Shown: piece by piece, positions 13,358 through 25,190 of the stretch
Layout of the letters: every line of letters begins with the position of its first letter
Numbering within the stretch: position 1 is the stretch's first letter
Assembly (NCBI RefSeq): GCF_901933205.1
Contig: NC_044597.1
Location: forward strand, 186,001-250,000
Reading direction: 5' to 3'
Length of the DNA stretch: 64,000 bases
From: Camarhynchus parvulus
Lineage: Eukaryota; Chordata; Aves; Passeriformes; Thraupidae
Made by a program: the position numbers and the translations under genes
Notes under the pieces: model-generated
The model's database searches: none
What the model saw: the letters and a program-made list of their open reading frames with translations, nothing else
What the model was told of the DNA's origin: nothing

Positions 13358-15327
13358 CAGACCCAGAGAAGTCCTGGAGGGCCTGCTGTTGATGCCTTTT
13401 TTGTGCAGGGAAGCAGGCTGGTTCTGGACTGGAAAAAACTATGTGGGTGAGAGACACCCAGCTCTGCATGATGCTGTTAGGGTTCCTGCAGTGGGATCAT
13501 CAATTTTTGACCATCTTTAAGATGATGCCAGTCTGCTTTCCAGGGTTAAATGTCCTACTTTTCTGTACCTATACCTGGCACTTAGTTCAGTGTGCTGGGT
13601 TTCCCAGGAAGAAAATTCCTGCAAAAAATGGTCTGGTGGTTTATCTAGCAGATTTTCCTGTTGCTTGGAAATTTTCAGGAGTCCTGGTCCTGGGTGCAGT
13701 GACGCAAACCTACTTCTTCTGCAACAAAGGTGTTCTACAGTCTTGGAAAAGTGAAAGGAATGGCTCAATGGGTGGCTTCCACTGGGGAGTTAGTGTGGGC
13801 TTTCATCCAGCAGCCATATGCAAACAAAGCCAACAGTTCCCTCTTTCCCTCATGGAAGCAGCCACAGAGCAGATCAGTGGAGTGTGAAACTTCCCAGCAG
13901 CTGGGTTTGCTGAAGCTCAGAAAACCCTTTGGCTCCCAGAGGCTCTGGGAGTAGCTGAGTGTGGATGAGTGTCTGCAGAGCACAGGAGTGATGGGAAGGG
14001 CCCCACTGAGGCACCAAGCAGAAGAGGACACTCTGCTAAATGGCCCAGTCCCACCACTCGTGTGCATCATGCACACCCCGCCCTGGCAGCCCCACTGGGA
14101 GTGGGGGGCAAACCCAGATCTGTTGCAGTGTGATTTCATGGTTTACCCCAGAACCCTGGGTTCCTCCCCTGAAGATTCCCTCCCAGGTGTGTCAATCATG
14201 CTTTCTTTCCCCACCCTGACCCCTCCCAGCACTGTCTGTCAGTCCTGGCATTCCAGAAGGGCATCCAGTGATTGGCAGATCCAAAGGATGCCCTCTACCC
14301 CTGGGGGGCATTGGGCCATCCAGGTGTCCTTTGTCCCTTTGTCCCTCCCCTCCTGTCCCTGGTTGGTGGCTCCCTACCCCTTCCCTGCCCCTCTCCCGGG
14401 GTTCAAAGGAGCAGCAGCCACGGGCTCAGGGAGTTCTGTTGGAGCTGGTGCTGCATCCAGAGGCCTGTGGGCCAGAATAAAGCTCTGGATCCAAACCCTC
14501 CATCAGAACCGACTCCTTTCCTTCATCATTGCCGTAAAGCTTCTCTGCCAGAGGAAAACCTGAGGAGCAGCCCCTGTTATGGGGAAAGCTCCATCCCAGC
14601 ACCACCAGAGCTCCTGCAGGCCTGGATTTGCCTCCACGTGCCCAGCTACAGCACCCAGCCAGCCAAAAGTGTCTGTGGGGTGAAACACCACACACCCAGC
14701 CAGCCAAAAGTGTCTGTGGGGTGAAACACCACAGTTGCCGCTGTTTGGTTCAGCCGCAGGGCCAGACAAGCCAAGGCACGTCCCATCCCCAGTATTGGTA
14801 ATACCAACACGGATCCATGGCTTCATTTCCCATCACCTCCAACTGGTCTATTCTAAGAGAGTCTGCCTAGGATTCATCCACCCAAAGCATCACACTTCAC
14901 AGCTTCCTTCCCACACAGAGTTTGGTTCCTTGCTCTGAATAAACATCACTTCCCTGCCTGTGTCCCCACAGCCAGGCTGCTGACTGCCTCTCCCTGTCCC
15001 CTAGGGAGATGTGGCATGTCTAATCCATACCTTGGGAGCTGTGTGCTGCTTCCCACCACGTGCAGGGAAGAGGAATAGGGATAAAAACGACACCAGCCTC
15101 CTTGGTTTCCATTTCCAGTCGGGGCAGGCAGAGTACCAGGTACCCCTGGTACTCCCAGATGGCAGCACCAAAAAGTTCAGGGCTCAGGGATCCGATCTCA
15201 GGCAGGTTCCAATCCACTTCTCAGTGAGCAAATGCCAGTTTTAAGGACAGCAGATGGTTTGTGGTTCCTGAAGGGTTCCCTTCCTTGACACAGAAAGGGC
15301 TGGCACTGCTCAAAAGCTCCTGAGTGA
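13358..15327. other. Unique sequence with one small tandem duplication
   Basis: No gene recognised. Frames of 148-200 residues at 13441-14563 overlap others on both strands and show no domain. A 41-bp tandem duplication lies at 14652-14733. Confidence 0.45.
14652..14733. repeat. 41-bp tandem duplication, two copies
   Basis: The unit beginning CACCCAGCCAGCC and ending GAAACACCACA occurs at 14652-14692 and again at 14693-14733 with no base differences. Perfect identity suggests a recent slippage or duplication event. Confidence 0.95.
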
Positions 15328-15616
15328 TGTCCAGAGGATGGTTCCAGACTCTTTTTGGTGGTGCCCAGCACTAGGAAAAGGAGAAATGGCCATAAACTAA
15401 AATGCAAGTTCCACCTCAACATTAGGAAGAACTTCTTTACATGGTGGCCGGCAGAGCCCTGGAACTGCCTAGGAAGGGTGTGGAGTCTCCCTCTCTGGCG
15501 ACATTCTGAACCCACCTGGACAAATTCTTGTGTCACCTGCTCCAGGTGACCCTGGCTGGGCAAGGGGTTGGTGTGGAAGGTCCCTTTCAGCCCTCATGGG
15601 CCTGTAATTCTGTGAT
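15328..15616 (+). mobile_element. CR1 LINE fragment, 3' end
   Basis: Recognised by 'ggtggtgcccagcactagga', 'ttccacctcaacattagga', 'gaacttctttac', 'tggagtctccctctctgg', 'gtgtcacctgctccaggtga' and the tail 'cctgtaattctgtgatg'. It is a somewhat different CR1 subfamily from the copies at 4705 and 7655. Confidence 0.88.
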
Positions 15617-16099
15617 GTGGGTTTTGTCCCAGGTGATATGCATTTTGTCCCAGTCCTTCCTACAACAGAAACAACTAATTTGTGTGAAAGCTCCCTGTCA
15701 GCTCCATTGCAGCACCAGTGCAAGAGACTCAGAGAACCTCTTGAGGCATCTCAGACGTTACCACAGCCAGAACCTAAAGGCAGGTTCAGAATCCTGCTTT
15801 TAGGACTCAGGGTAATACTCAGTAATGAAACTGTACTGACCCTGAACACAGAATACCATCCAACTCTGGGAAGACATTCCAATAAGCAAAGATTTTGTGA
15901 CAGTGGTTCATCTGTGACATATGCAGAACAAGTTTTTCAGGAAAGAGAGCAAGAACTGATTCTGTGAGGACTGATGGGATGTGAAAATCCAGGGAAAAAC
16001 AAAGAGAGATTTGGCCACTTGGGGAATGTATTTGGGGAGAGCCCAGCAAGCCCAGATACTGGAGATGACAGACCGAGATGGATGAAAGGACTTAGTCCT
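15617..16099. other. Unique spacer between two CR1 copies
   Basis: I see no gene or further repeat in this spacer. Confidence 0.4.
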
Positions 16100-16334
16100 T
16101 AAGCTACACCAGGGAAAGTTCAGGTTGGACATCAGGAGAGATTTCTTCATGGAAAGGGTGATCAGGCTTTGCAGGGGCTGCCCAGGGAGGTAGTGAAGTC
16201 CCCATCCCCAGAGGTGTCCAAGCAAGGACTGGACATGGCCCTCAGTGCTCTGGTCTGGGTGACAACGTGAGGATTCGGCACAGGTTGGACTCGATGGTCT
16301 TGGAGGTCTTTTCAAACCTGGATGATTCTGTGAT
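16100..16334 (+). mobile_element. CR1 LINE fragment, 3' end
   Basis: 'caggttggacatcaggagag', 'atttcttcatggaaagggtg', 'gggctgcccagggaggtagt' and 'ggttggactcgatggtcttg', with the tail 'tggatgattctgtgat', are standard CR1 3' words. It is among the better-conserved copies here. Confidence 0.92.
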
Positions 16335-18219
16335 ATCACCACAACCAGAACCATTAAATAGTGAAACTGAATATTTCTATCCTATTCCAATCTCTCACAG
16401 AGATAGTTGGCAATACATGAAAGCTCCAACAAACCCCATGTTGCAGCCTTACAAACATAATCATTCAACACATTGTATTCACCCAGGACTTCAGTTATGA
16501 AAAATTCAGAGAGAACTAAATTCACCATTTTACCACTTATTGCAGCTATCAGCTCAATGTCAGGCCAACCAGGGCAGGCAGTGGCTCATATCTCTATAAA
16601 TTTGCTATTTTTATGTCATTTAAGCCGTGAAATTTTAACCCACTTTGGCCTGAGCAGACTTCAGTGTCCCCAGGCTGAAACCTGAATAACTAAGGGCAAC
16701 TCTTTCCTCCTCCTGCCCCTCAGTTTTGGCTCCAAAGGACATTCTGCCACTGTTGCATTAAAAAAAACCCCAAACTCAAAAAATAACCACCATAGTCTGG
16801 TAGATGGTCTGACCCAGAGCCTTTAGCAGGTGTTCCTTGATGCAGCTGTAATCACTCATTTAAATCTCATTTATTTTTATTTTAGAGGGCTTCCTAACAA
16901 CACAAAAGATTTCTTTCCTGCATCTCATTGGAATTGTGTGCGCATTGCCATGGCAACACATGCCCGAGATTTTTGTGGTCCAGGACCCATCTTATTGGTT
17001 ATTAAATATCTGTGCAACAAAAAAAAATTAAAAAAAATATATAGCTTTGTTCTCCCATCTGTCTGTTCCATCTGTTTATTTCCCAGTGAAATACAATCAT
17101 TTGGCTCAGCCACAGATTTCTTCCTTTCCTCATGGGACTGGCTGAAGGAAACAGAGATGCATCTAATAGTGGTCATGGAAATGGTGGAGGGGAGGAAGAG
17201 GAATGGAAGACATTGATGTGGACACCAACCTGACCATCACACACATAGAAAATCCTTTAACTGATGATAACACCTTGTAGTCTAAATTGCTGCCCTTTCC
17301 CAGTTATCTCCCAAGTGGGAAGGGAAAGAGAAGCTCAAGAGGACTCCAGCCAACATATTCCCCATCTGCTGCTGGTGGAGCAGCAGTGTCCTGGCTGCAG
17401 CTCAACCACAGCAGGTTTGTTTCCTGCCACAGGGTCACTGGGGAAGTGGAGTCAAACTTGTGTCACTGGTCAGCAGCAGGAAACATTACAAGTCAGCTGC
17501 TTCCACTGAGAGTCCATCTTACCCTCCCGAAAGATAATGACCAAAGTGTCACTCCATCCCAGTACACACTGTTCTGTGGAATGGAAAAACACCAGTAAAA
17601 AGATCTCTGTGCTGAACTGATTGTGTTCTTCCCAATAGATCTTCTGTGCCACATTGACTGTGTTCCTCCTGACAGTGTCCTCCATGCTGAACTGACCCTG
17701 TTCCTCCAACAGCCCCATGTGCCAAAGTGGCTGTGGCTCTCGACAGTTCCCGCCTGGTTCAGAACCCCTGCTGACAGCTGTTTGACATCCCCCCTCCCAG
17801 GCACTAATTCCTCCCGGCAGTGTTTGCTTTGCCTGCCCACCCCCACAGCTCTGCTGGGAGAGAGGATGTATTCCCAGCTTCCCAGCTCCCTCTCATTATT
17901 TAAGCTGTCAGTTGTTAATTATAGCGCTGCATTTCAACTTGATACTTCCCAGGGGGCCAAACCATGCCAAAAGACCAAAATCGCTTCCCAGTGGAATATT
18001 TTTGGAGACTCAGCTAGATGTGAGCCTGTGCCTCTATCAACCACGGTGAGACATTGCTGACTGCTCTCAGGAGACTGGAACTGCACTCGCTGCTCTAAGA
18101 CCACACCACTTGTTACCCTTCAGAGCCAACATTCCCACTCCCTAGATGGAAATCATGGCTTTCTTAAGGATATGAACATAAAGATCTATTGCTTTTAATG
18201 ACACAAAGCTATTAAAAAG
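16335..18219. other. Unique sequence, no gene recognised
   Basis: It contains A-rich runs near 16760 and 17020. A block at about 17880-17960 (containing TTAATTATAGCGCTGC) is AT-rich and repeat-free, and is noted as a weak conserved-element candidate. Frames of up to 145 residues overlap on both strands. Confidence 0.45.
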
Positions 18220-18649
18220 TGTCCAAAGGAGGACTCTGAAGATGGGGAAGGGTCTGGAGGGGCCACACAAGGAGCAGCTGAAGTAATTTGGCTTGTTCAG
18301 CTGGAGAAGACTGAGGGGAGACTCGCTGGGGTCTACAGCTCCTCCTAAGGGGCAGCTCTGATCTCTGCTCCCTGTGACAGGTACAGGACCCAGGGAATGA
18401 TTGGAGCTGGGACAGGATAATTGGGATGGAGATCAGGGAAAGGTTCTTCCCTCAGAGGTGCTGGCACTGCCCAGGCTCCCCAGGAAATGGTCCTGACCCC
18501 AAGGCTGCCAGAGCTCCAGGAGGGTTTGGACAGCACTGCCAGGGATGCCCAGGGTGGGATTGTTGGGGGGTCTGTGCAGGGTGAGGAGTTGGACCTGATG
18601 ATCCTGTGTGTTGCTTCCAGCTCAGGGTATTCTGGGATTCTCTGAATCA
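18220..18649 (+). mobile_element. CR1 LINE fragment, 3' end
   Basis: It shows 'agggtctggaggggccacac', 'ggagcagctga', 'gttcagctggagaagactg', 'ggatggagatcagggaaagg', 'ctgccagagctccaggagg' and 'cagggatgcccagggtggga', ending in 'tattctgggattctctgaat'. The same subfamily recurs at 24322 (antisense), 33711 and 51841. Confidence 0.9.
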
Positions 18650-19307
18650 CGCAACCATGGCCACCAGGCCTGTGGGATCCACACATTCCTCTCAGTGAGG
18701 AAGGTAATCCTGTGAAGTTGCCAATCGAGTGGTCAAGTCAAGTGAGAACAAACACCTAAGAAATAAATGTGATGCTGATATTCTCTAGCTTGTAGAACAT
18801 TACCCAGCCAAGTTGTCCCTTTACCTCGTGTGACCACAGGAACCTCTGCTTCAAATGCAGAAACAAGTGAACAGGTGCAGTGATCAAACCATCAACCTGC
18901 CCAGGGCAAGAGCATGGGGGGGAAAAAGGAGTAGACTGTATTACTGTGATTACTGTGAAAGGCTTGATCTTGACAGAAGAGCACCCATCTCCCTTGACTG
19001 TGTTAAATGAGACATTGCTTTGTGGGGATTCTTTTCCAGGAGAATCAGATGTGATGGGTCAGATGTGCCAGGGGAAACTTATGGGCTGGATGAAGAGTGC
19101 TGCAGAAAGTACCTGCTGCTGGCACCACCTACCCCTTGTGGTCACTCAAGGCCAGCTGATCACCACAAAACACAGCCCAGCACAGGGACAACAGCCAGGA
19201 GAGTCCAGCTGCATCTCTGCCTGTCTCATCTGGCCAAAAGCATTTTACTCAACATTTACAGAGAAATCACTGTAAGAGAGTTCACAGCATGCTTAACAGG
19301 ATGCAAC
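18650..19307. other. Unique sequence, no gene recognised
   Basis: No repeat or exon seen. The last five bases GCAAC (19303-19307) are the left TSD copy of the next LTR. Confidence 0.45.
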
Positions 19308-20564
19308 TGTCGTGGGTTTACAGGAAATAGGTTTTTTGGGAATGGAGTGGCCAGAGGCCAATAGGTGTTCAGATTCTGAAATTGACACCAGGCTTGGCCA
19401 CTGAGGGTGGATGCGCCTCTGAGAACACAGGGGTTAGAAGCAGAGCACTCCCTTGGGCTCCCTCTTTGATTTCCGGCCAGCAAAGAGGCAAGGCCTCCCC
19501 TGCCTGGCTTCGAGCTGGGCGGGGGAGGAGAAACCTGCGGCCCGGCAGAGGTAGGCCTGACCCCTCAGGATGGAAGGGTGGTGGGGGGCACCAGGAGGCG
19601 TTGGGCAGCCCCCCCCCCCAGGAGAGACAGAGGGAGAGAGGCCCTGAGAAGATTTGGGCAGCACCCCCCCCATCCCCCCCAGCTAGAAGATGAGAGAGAG
19701 AAAGCTGGTACGGGCCTGTGGCCTTGAAGTGATATCGGCCTGTGGAGAAGGAGGGGGAAGGGGGGAGTGCAGCAGGGAAGGAGCCTGGCTGCGTGCAGGA
19801 GTTTGTTAACCCCTTTCTGGATGATGAAGACCTCACAGAGCATTTGGACCTTTCCCGGAGGGGAGATGGAGTGGATGATAAAGAGGAAATGGGCAAGAGA
19901 ATGACAGTTGGAGCAGTGAGTGAGGCTGGGAGAGTAAAGAAGAGGCCGGAAAGAGATGATGGGGTAGCTGGTTGCTGGACTCTTTTTGGTACAGCCATGG
20001 ACAGAACCATGCTTCCTCGCAACACAGAGGCTGCATGCAGGGGGGAGGCGATGGCTCAGAACTGAGAGGGTTCAGTTTTGGAGACCCCCCGGCCCCAGGG
20101 GGTAGACAAGTATGGGGGGGACAAGAGGTCCCGAAAGTGAGAGACTGTGCCCTTTGGGAACTGGGCAATGCACCCTTAAAAAGGACAACCCTCGAAGCAG
20201 CTCTGGTCCATGCACAGTGGTGAGAGCGCTGGGCATGGAAGGAAGAGGTCACCATGGCCCTCCAAGAAAGACTCCTCTCCTCTTGACGGACTGAAATTGA
20301 GTATTTACAGGGTGATGGATGGAGAGTTGAAATTTGGAAGATGTATTGGAAATGTGGTGGGGGGAGGAGGAAATGCTTTTGTGGAGTTTTCATTTTCCAG
20401 GTGTGTGTGTGTGTGTGGTTTTTTTCTTTTGTAGTTTAGTTAATAAACCTTTTTTCCTAAGCTAGAGGCCTGCTTTGCTTATTTCCTGGTCACATCTCAC
20501 AGCAAACACCAGGGAAGTATATTTTCATGGGGCACTGGCATTGTGCCAGTGTCAAACCATGACA
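19308..20564 (+). repeat. Long solo LTR (1,257 bp), ERVL type, 5-bp TSD
   Basis: Ends are TGTCGTGG and CCATGACA, near-perfect inverted termini. It is bounded by an exact 5-bp duplication, GCAAC, at 19303-19307 and 20565-20569. Plus orientation follows from TTAATAAACC near 20440, about 120 bases before the 3' end. It is unusually long and GC-rich for an LTR. It holds poly-C runs at about 19607-19620 and 19664-19680 and a (GT)n run at 20401-20418 just before the polyadenylation signal. Frames of 186-218 residues on the minus strand and 107 on the plus strand lie wholly inside it and have no retroviral motif. I see no internal gag or pol remnant. Confidence 0.9.
20401..20418. repeat. (GT)n microsatellite inside LTR
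   Basis: About nine GT units directly upstream of the LTR polyadenylation signal. Confidence 0.9.
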
Positions 20565-22073
20565 GCAACTCATCCTAAAAACAAGAAAAAGCAGAAAAGA
20601 GGCAATAAATGAAAAGAACTAAAATAGAAACATGAAAATTGTATTGCATTGAGCTGTAACTATAGTTGAGAACAGCCTTTGCACCAGGAGATTCAGGGCA
20701 GCTGTTCAGCTCCTCAGTGCTTTGCCAAATTTGCACAAAAGCACCTCAGTAATTATAATTTCATCTTGAATAGGTATTGTTTTAATTGTGACTGCCTTGC
20801 CTGCTCTGCATTAACTGCAGGAATCACAAAAGTGCAGCAAGAGGGCTATGGATGACTTTGGCTTCTTCCTCCAGCCACCTCAGTGACCCATCAAGATCCT
20901 TGCTCTGATCCCCCCAAAGTCTGTGCAATGCAAAACAAACCCTACAGTGTTGAAATAATCACAGCCCCTAATTACAGCCCCAGAGGGACTGTGCAAAGAA
21001 ACCCAGTACCTTCCTACCCAGGACGATACAGCTCCAGCAAAACTGCCTCAGAACATGATGCCAAGCACAGAACCATTGTGGCACTTCGTGGTGAGGTCAG
21101 TAACTTGAGCTCCAGGTGGTTTCACTTAGAATCAACTCCTCTGACAAGCCACTGGTTCTCAGAGAGCTTAAACCCTCAGCAAACCCTCAGAGAAACCCCT
21201 TTAAGGTATCACTCACTGTCATCTGAGTTCAATAATTTAATTCTCATTGCATGATAATCTAATAATCCATCCAAAAACCTTGGAACAGTCTGGTCTACTG
21301 GAAGGTGTCCCTGCCCATTCAGGAGGTTGGAACAAGATGGTTTTTAAGTCCCAACCTAACCCATTAATCTATGATTCTATAAATTATGCTGATGTGCTCA
21401 CTTGTCTTTCAGTGTATGTGAACAGTTATTTATAAAACATAATTTCTGGGACCGATAACCCCTGCTCCCTTAACCTTTTCTGACCTGACCTGACCACACT
21501 TGACCTCACAGTTCTATGGAGGGACTGGTTCAGGCAGGGACCCCTCTAATTTGTCATCTTTCAAGGCATGATACAAAAAAAAAAAAAGACAGTGTCCAGC
21601 TGAGAACTCCTCAGCAGTGAGCAAAGTGCATTCATTGTCTCCTTCATCTTGCAAATGACAGTAAGTGCTGTATCCTTGGAGGAGGAAGAGCAGACTAAGT
21701 CACTTATGGTCCTTTTGAGCTTGAAAGAAAAGATATGCAAAATTACCCAGGAACACTTTTAATTAATTGCTGCCTACTGACAGCGTAGGCAAAGGAGCCT
21801 TTTGCCCATCAGCATTCAGACAATTAGCACTGTCCACTTGAGATGGTGGAGCAGCTCTGTGTTCATATTTTGGGTGAGTTCAAAGTGAATTGCTTCTGTG
21901 ATTTATTGTCTGCACAAGAATCTCTACATCTCATTTCTTCAAAGAATGCTGTCTCCAGCTCAGGGATCAAAGCACTGCCAGACAGACATTCTCCTCTGGG
22001 GAGGGTCAGGAATGAGTTTTCCACTTTGTTGGTACCTTTTGGCAGGAGCTGTCTATGACAGTGAACCTGTCCT
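20565..22073. other. Unique sequence with AT-rich block
   Basis: It starts with the right TSD copy GCAAC. It includes a CR1 tail at 21275-21380 and a poly-A run near 21571. A repeat-free stretch at 21660-21840 carries homeodomain-like TTAATTAATT and TTAGCA words and is a possible conserved non-coding element. No exon seen. Confidence 0.45.
21275..21380 (+). mobile_element. CR1 LINE fragment, 3' end
   Basis: 'ccttggaacagtctggtcta', 'ctggaaggtgtccctgccca', 'ggttggaacaagatggtttt' and the tail 'ctatgattctat' mark the last 105 bases of a CR1. Confidence 0.85.
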
Positions 22074-22190
22074 TAGAATCATAAAATGGTTTGGGCTGGA
22101 AAGGGCCTTGAAGATCATCTCATTCCACCTCCCCCCCCCGCCACCTTCTACTGGACCAAATTGCTTCAATGCCTCACCCTCTGGAATATC
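22074..22190 (-). mobile_element. CR1 LINE fragment, 3' end
   Basis: 'tagaatcataaaatggtttg', 'ggctggaaagggccttgaag' and 'atcatctcattccacct' are the antisense CR1 terminus. It is followed by a poly-C run and degraded CR1 sequence. Confidence 0.85.
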
Positions 22191-23120
22191 TGTCCATCAC
22201 CACTGATACCAGAATGCTGAAGACACTATGTAGATTTTCCTCTGGAGCATCTCACCTGTCTGCCACTCCTGGCTCATCCTACATGTCTTCAGGACATGCA
22301 CTACAGCCCTTTGGCCCCCTCAGACCCCTGGCAAGGGGGGCAGTCCCAGCAAGGGGGGCTCTGGTGCAGGAGGATAGTTTGAGCAATTCCTGAGAGCACA
22401 GAAAGGAGCAGTTGTCATGGATACCAACATGCAATGGGAGGGTCCAACTCAGCTCTGCTCTGCTGGTCCTCCCTTGGCCTGTCATGTGAATCTGTGGAGT
22501 ACTCATTCCACAGCATGGAGGTAAAGAAAGCTGAAAATTAAAATCTGCGTGGGAGCAAAACCACAATATTTAAGGGCAGAGTCCCCTGCCTTTCCAACCA
22601 GGACAGCGATTCCCACATACAAAAAGCCAGGACATACTTTGGGGTATACAGTTGCTGCTGGTGGAAAGGAAAATGAGGGAAGAGGTACATGCAAGTAAAG
22701 GTGTTTGGCATCTTGGGGAGATTTAAATACTGAACTTACTGAGGAGATAAACCTTTTCTCAGCTGGGTTCAGGCCTCTGCAGAACACAAGGCATCAGCTG
22801 TACTTGGCACTTTCCCCTTGGCTGTCTAAGACTGACTCTATGACCTCCAGAAATTTGAGAAATTTCACCACGTTTTCATTTTCAGAGAAAAACCTCTCCC
22901 CAGCTATATAGCTGACTGGTCTGATTATTTTGTGCTGAAATGTTTTGTGTTTCCCATTTGAAATTAGTATTTCTATTTATCCCATACATTTTGTTTGTCT
23001 TTTGTTCTGGCCAATCAAATTTTCTCATTGCCTTTTCCCCACAGAGTTCATCACGGTGTTCTGCTTGGATTTTAGGCATAAAATAAATTCTGGACCAAAT
23101 GACTTTTTGTTGTTGGTGGT

Positions 23121-23140
23121 GTTTGTTTGTTTGTTTGTTT
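23121..23140. repeat. (GTTT)n microsatellite
   Basis: Five tandem GTTT units. Confidence 0.9.
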
Positions 23141-23945
23141 TAAACGGCATTTATTGTGGGACACAGGAAAGATGAAACTTTGGTTCCTGAATTACTTCTG
23201 AAAGGGTTATATTGTATGCACACACATGCACAGAATTGCTTAACGGAAGACATTTTTGGATCCAGCAGGACTGAAATCTAACATAAATTAGAATATTTTC
23301 AAGATGATTGCTTGCAAACATAAGCATCAATTAGTTATCTCAGTCTGGTTAAGCAGCAGTGTGGGCAGATGATTACAAGTACTTGTGTTGCTGCCACTTA
23401 CTGCCTTATCACCCCACACCAAAAATCCCTCTGGTTTTCCTGATGATCTTGGTCTTTTTCTTAGATCTCAGTCCAGGGAAGCATCTACACCTACATTGAC
23501 ACAAACAACCCCAGATGCTGAAAGTAACGTGGGTGCTTAACAGGCTTTTGAATTAAACCCAAACAGGAGCAGCCTTTGTTTATCACATTCACCAGGAATG
23601 GCAGCCCCAGGATGGCAGGGGGATTTAAACTATCACATGGTTTAGGGAAGCACCAGAAACGCACAAAACTTGATGAACCAAAAGAGGTTTTTCATGAATC
23701 CTAGGACAGAACATTTACAAACCTGTGTGCCAGACCTGGGCTTGTTTCAGCCATGCTGGACATCTGCCCATCTCCAAGCCACCAGTCCTGCTTGGCTCAA
23801 ACCTCTTCCATGGCCTGGTTCTTTGAACCCTCCAGGAGGAGACTGACTTGGGTACTGGGAATTTCACCGCCAGGCTTTTTGCTCAGCCCTCATTGTAGGA
23901 GTGAACCAGCTAGTATTGAGAACCATCCATTCCTTCCCCATCACC

Positions 23946-23994
23946 TTGGACTCAATGATCCTTACGGGTCCCTTCCAACTCGGAATATTGTGTG
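23946..23994 (+). mobile_element. Short CR1 tail
   Basis: 'ccttggactcaatgatcct', 'gggtcccttccaact' and 'attgtgtgat' match the final roughly 50 bases of CR1. Confidence 0.7.
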
Positions 23995-24321
23995 ATCTGT
24001 GAACTCCCAGTCCAGCCCACCCAGCTGGGGACAGGTGAGAGCCACAGCTCCTGTCCTCAGCCCCCAGGCCCTGCCACAGACCTGCTAACTACACTTGTCT
24101 CAAGATTAGTCAGAAGGAATCTGTTCCCTGCAAGCTGAGCTGAGTTTGGGAGCAGCTGCCACTGCCTCTTCATGCCACACAGTGCCAGGCTGGCCTCGTG
24201 ACACTGCTGGGTCCCTGGCATTGGCTCAGCCTCCTCAAGGCAGCAGAGGGGTATTAGCTGTGCCTCATTAGCATGATGGTGGTTTGGGCTGCAGTTCTGC
24301 AGGGTCATTCCAAAGGGGTTT

Positions 24322-24513
24322 CATAGAATCCCAGAATACCCTGAGTATGAAGGGACCCACAAGATCATCAAGTGCAACTCCTCGCCCTGCACAGACCCCC
24401 CAACAATCCCACCCTGGGCATCCCTGGCAGTGCTGTCCAAACACTCCTGGAGCTCTGACAACCTCAGGGCCAGGACCATTTCCTGGGGAGCCTGGGCAGT
24501 GCCAGCACCCTCT
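24322..24513 (-). mobile_element. CR1 LINE fragment, 3' end
   Basis: The antisense counterpart of the 18220 subfamily: 'catagaatcccagaatacc', 'ccacaagatcatcaagtgca', 'caatcccaccctgggcatcc', 'ctccaaacactcctggagct'-like words, ending at 'gcctgggcagtgccagcac'. Confidence 0.9.
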
Positions 24514-24996
24514 ATATTTGCAGCCTCCTTCAGGATTTTGCAGAGGGGAGAAGCTGGGAGTGAGTGAGAAGGTTGAGCACATCCAGACTCCACAGCAGAG
24601 AGGGAGCCCCAGTGCTTCTCTGTCCCGGTGTCTCAGGAAATGCACATATTTCCTCTGGGGGCTTCACCTCCAGCCCAGCAGAGAAATTTAGGGGACAGAC
24701 CCAGAACTGATTCACCTCTTCCCCCATCTCCTTTCCTCAAGGTCTCCCCTCTTCCTGACTCAGAGATCCTGGAAGCTAGCACTCTCTTTTTCTACACCTT
24801 CAGCCTACTGATGCCAAAGTTGTGTTTAAACTCCTTCTGCAGCCCCACAGACTGAAGAGCTGTGAGGAGCAGTAGAACTGTGGAGCCTTATAGGGAACCA
24901 CAGGCCCTCCTGCAAGCTCCTTCCTGCAGCTCCCACCTGAAGGCTCACAGTCCTGCCCTCACACAACCACACACTCATCCCCTACTCCACCTCCAC
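24514..24996. other. Unique spacer between two CR1 copies
   Basis: I see no gene or further repeat in this spacer. Confidence 0.4.
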
Positions 24997-25190
24997 TCCA
25001 TAGAATTGTTCAGGTTGCAACAGCCCTCCAAGATCAAGCCCAACCATTCCCCCAGCACTGCCAAGCCCACCAAAACCCATGTTCACTAGTGCCACATCTG
25101 CAGGTTTTTTGAATGGTTCCAGGGATGTTGATTCTACCACTTCTCTGGGCAGCCTGTGACAGTGCCTGACCACCTTCTCAGTGAAGGAAG
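24997..25190 (-). mobile_element. CR1 LINE fragment, 3' end
   Basis: 'catagaattgttcaggttgc', 'ccaagatcaagcccaaccat', 'ccatgttcactagtgccaca' and 'attctaccacttctctgggc' are antisense CR1. It belongs to the same older subfamily as the copy at 3529. Confidence 0.85.

Larger units (their letters stand above)
22191..24321. other. Unique sequence, no gene recognised
   Basis: A (GTTT)n run lies at 23121-23140 and a short CR1 tail at 23946-23994. AT-rich between about 22900 and 23400. No coding or RNA signal. Confidence 0.45.

Noticed and set aside
13961..14563. 200-residue plus-strand frame
   Set aside because: Overlaps 150- and 70-residue frames in other phases, proline-rich without a motif, and no supporting context.
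19369..20393. Minus-strand frames of 218 and 186 residues
   Set aside because: They lie wholly inside a solo LTR with defined borders, overlap each other and plus-strand frames, and are rich in P, S and L as expected from antisense purine-rich DNA.
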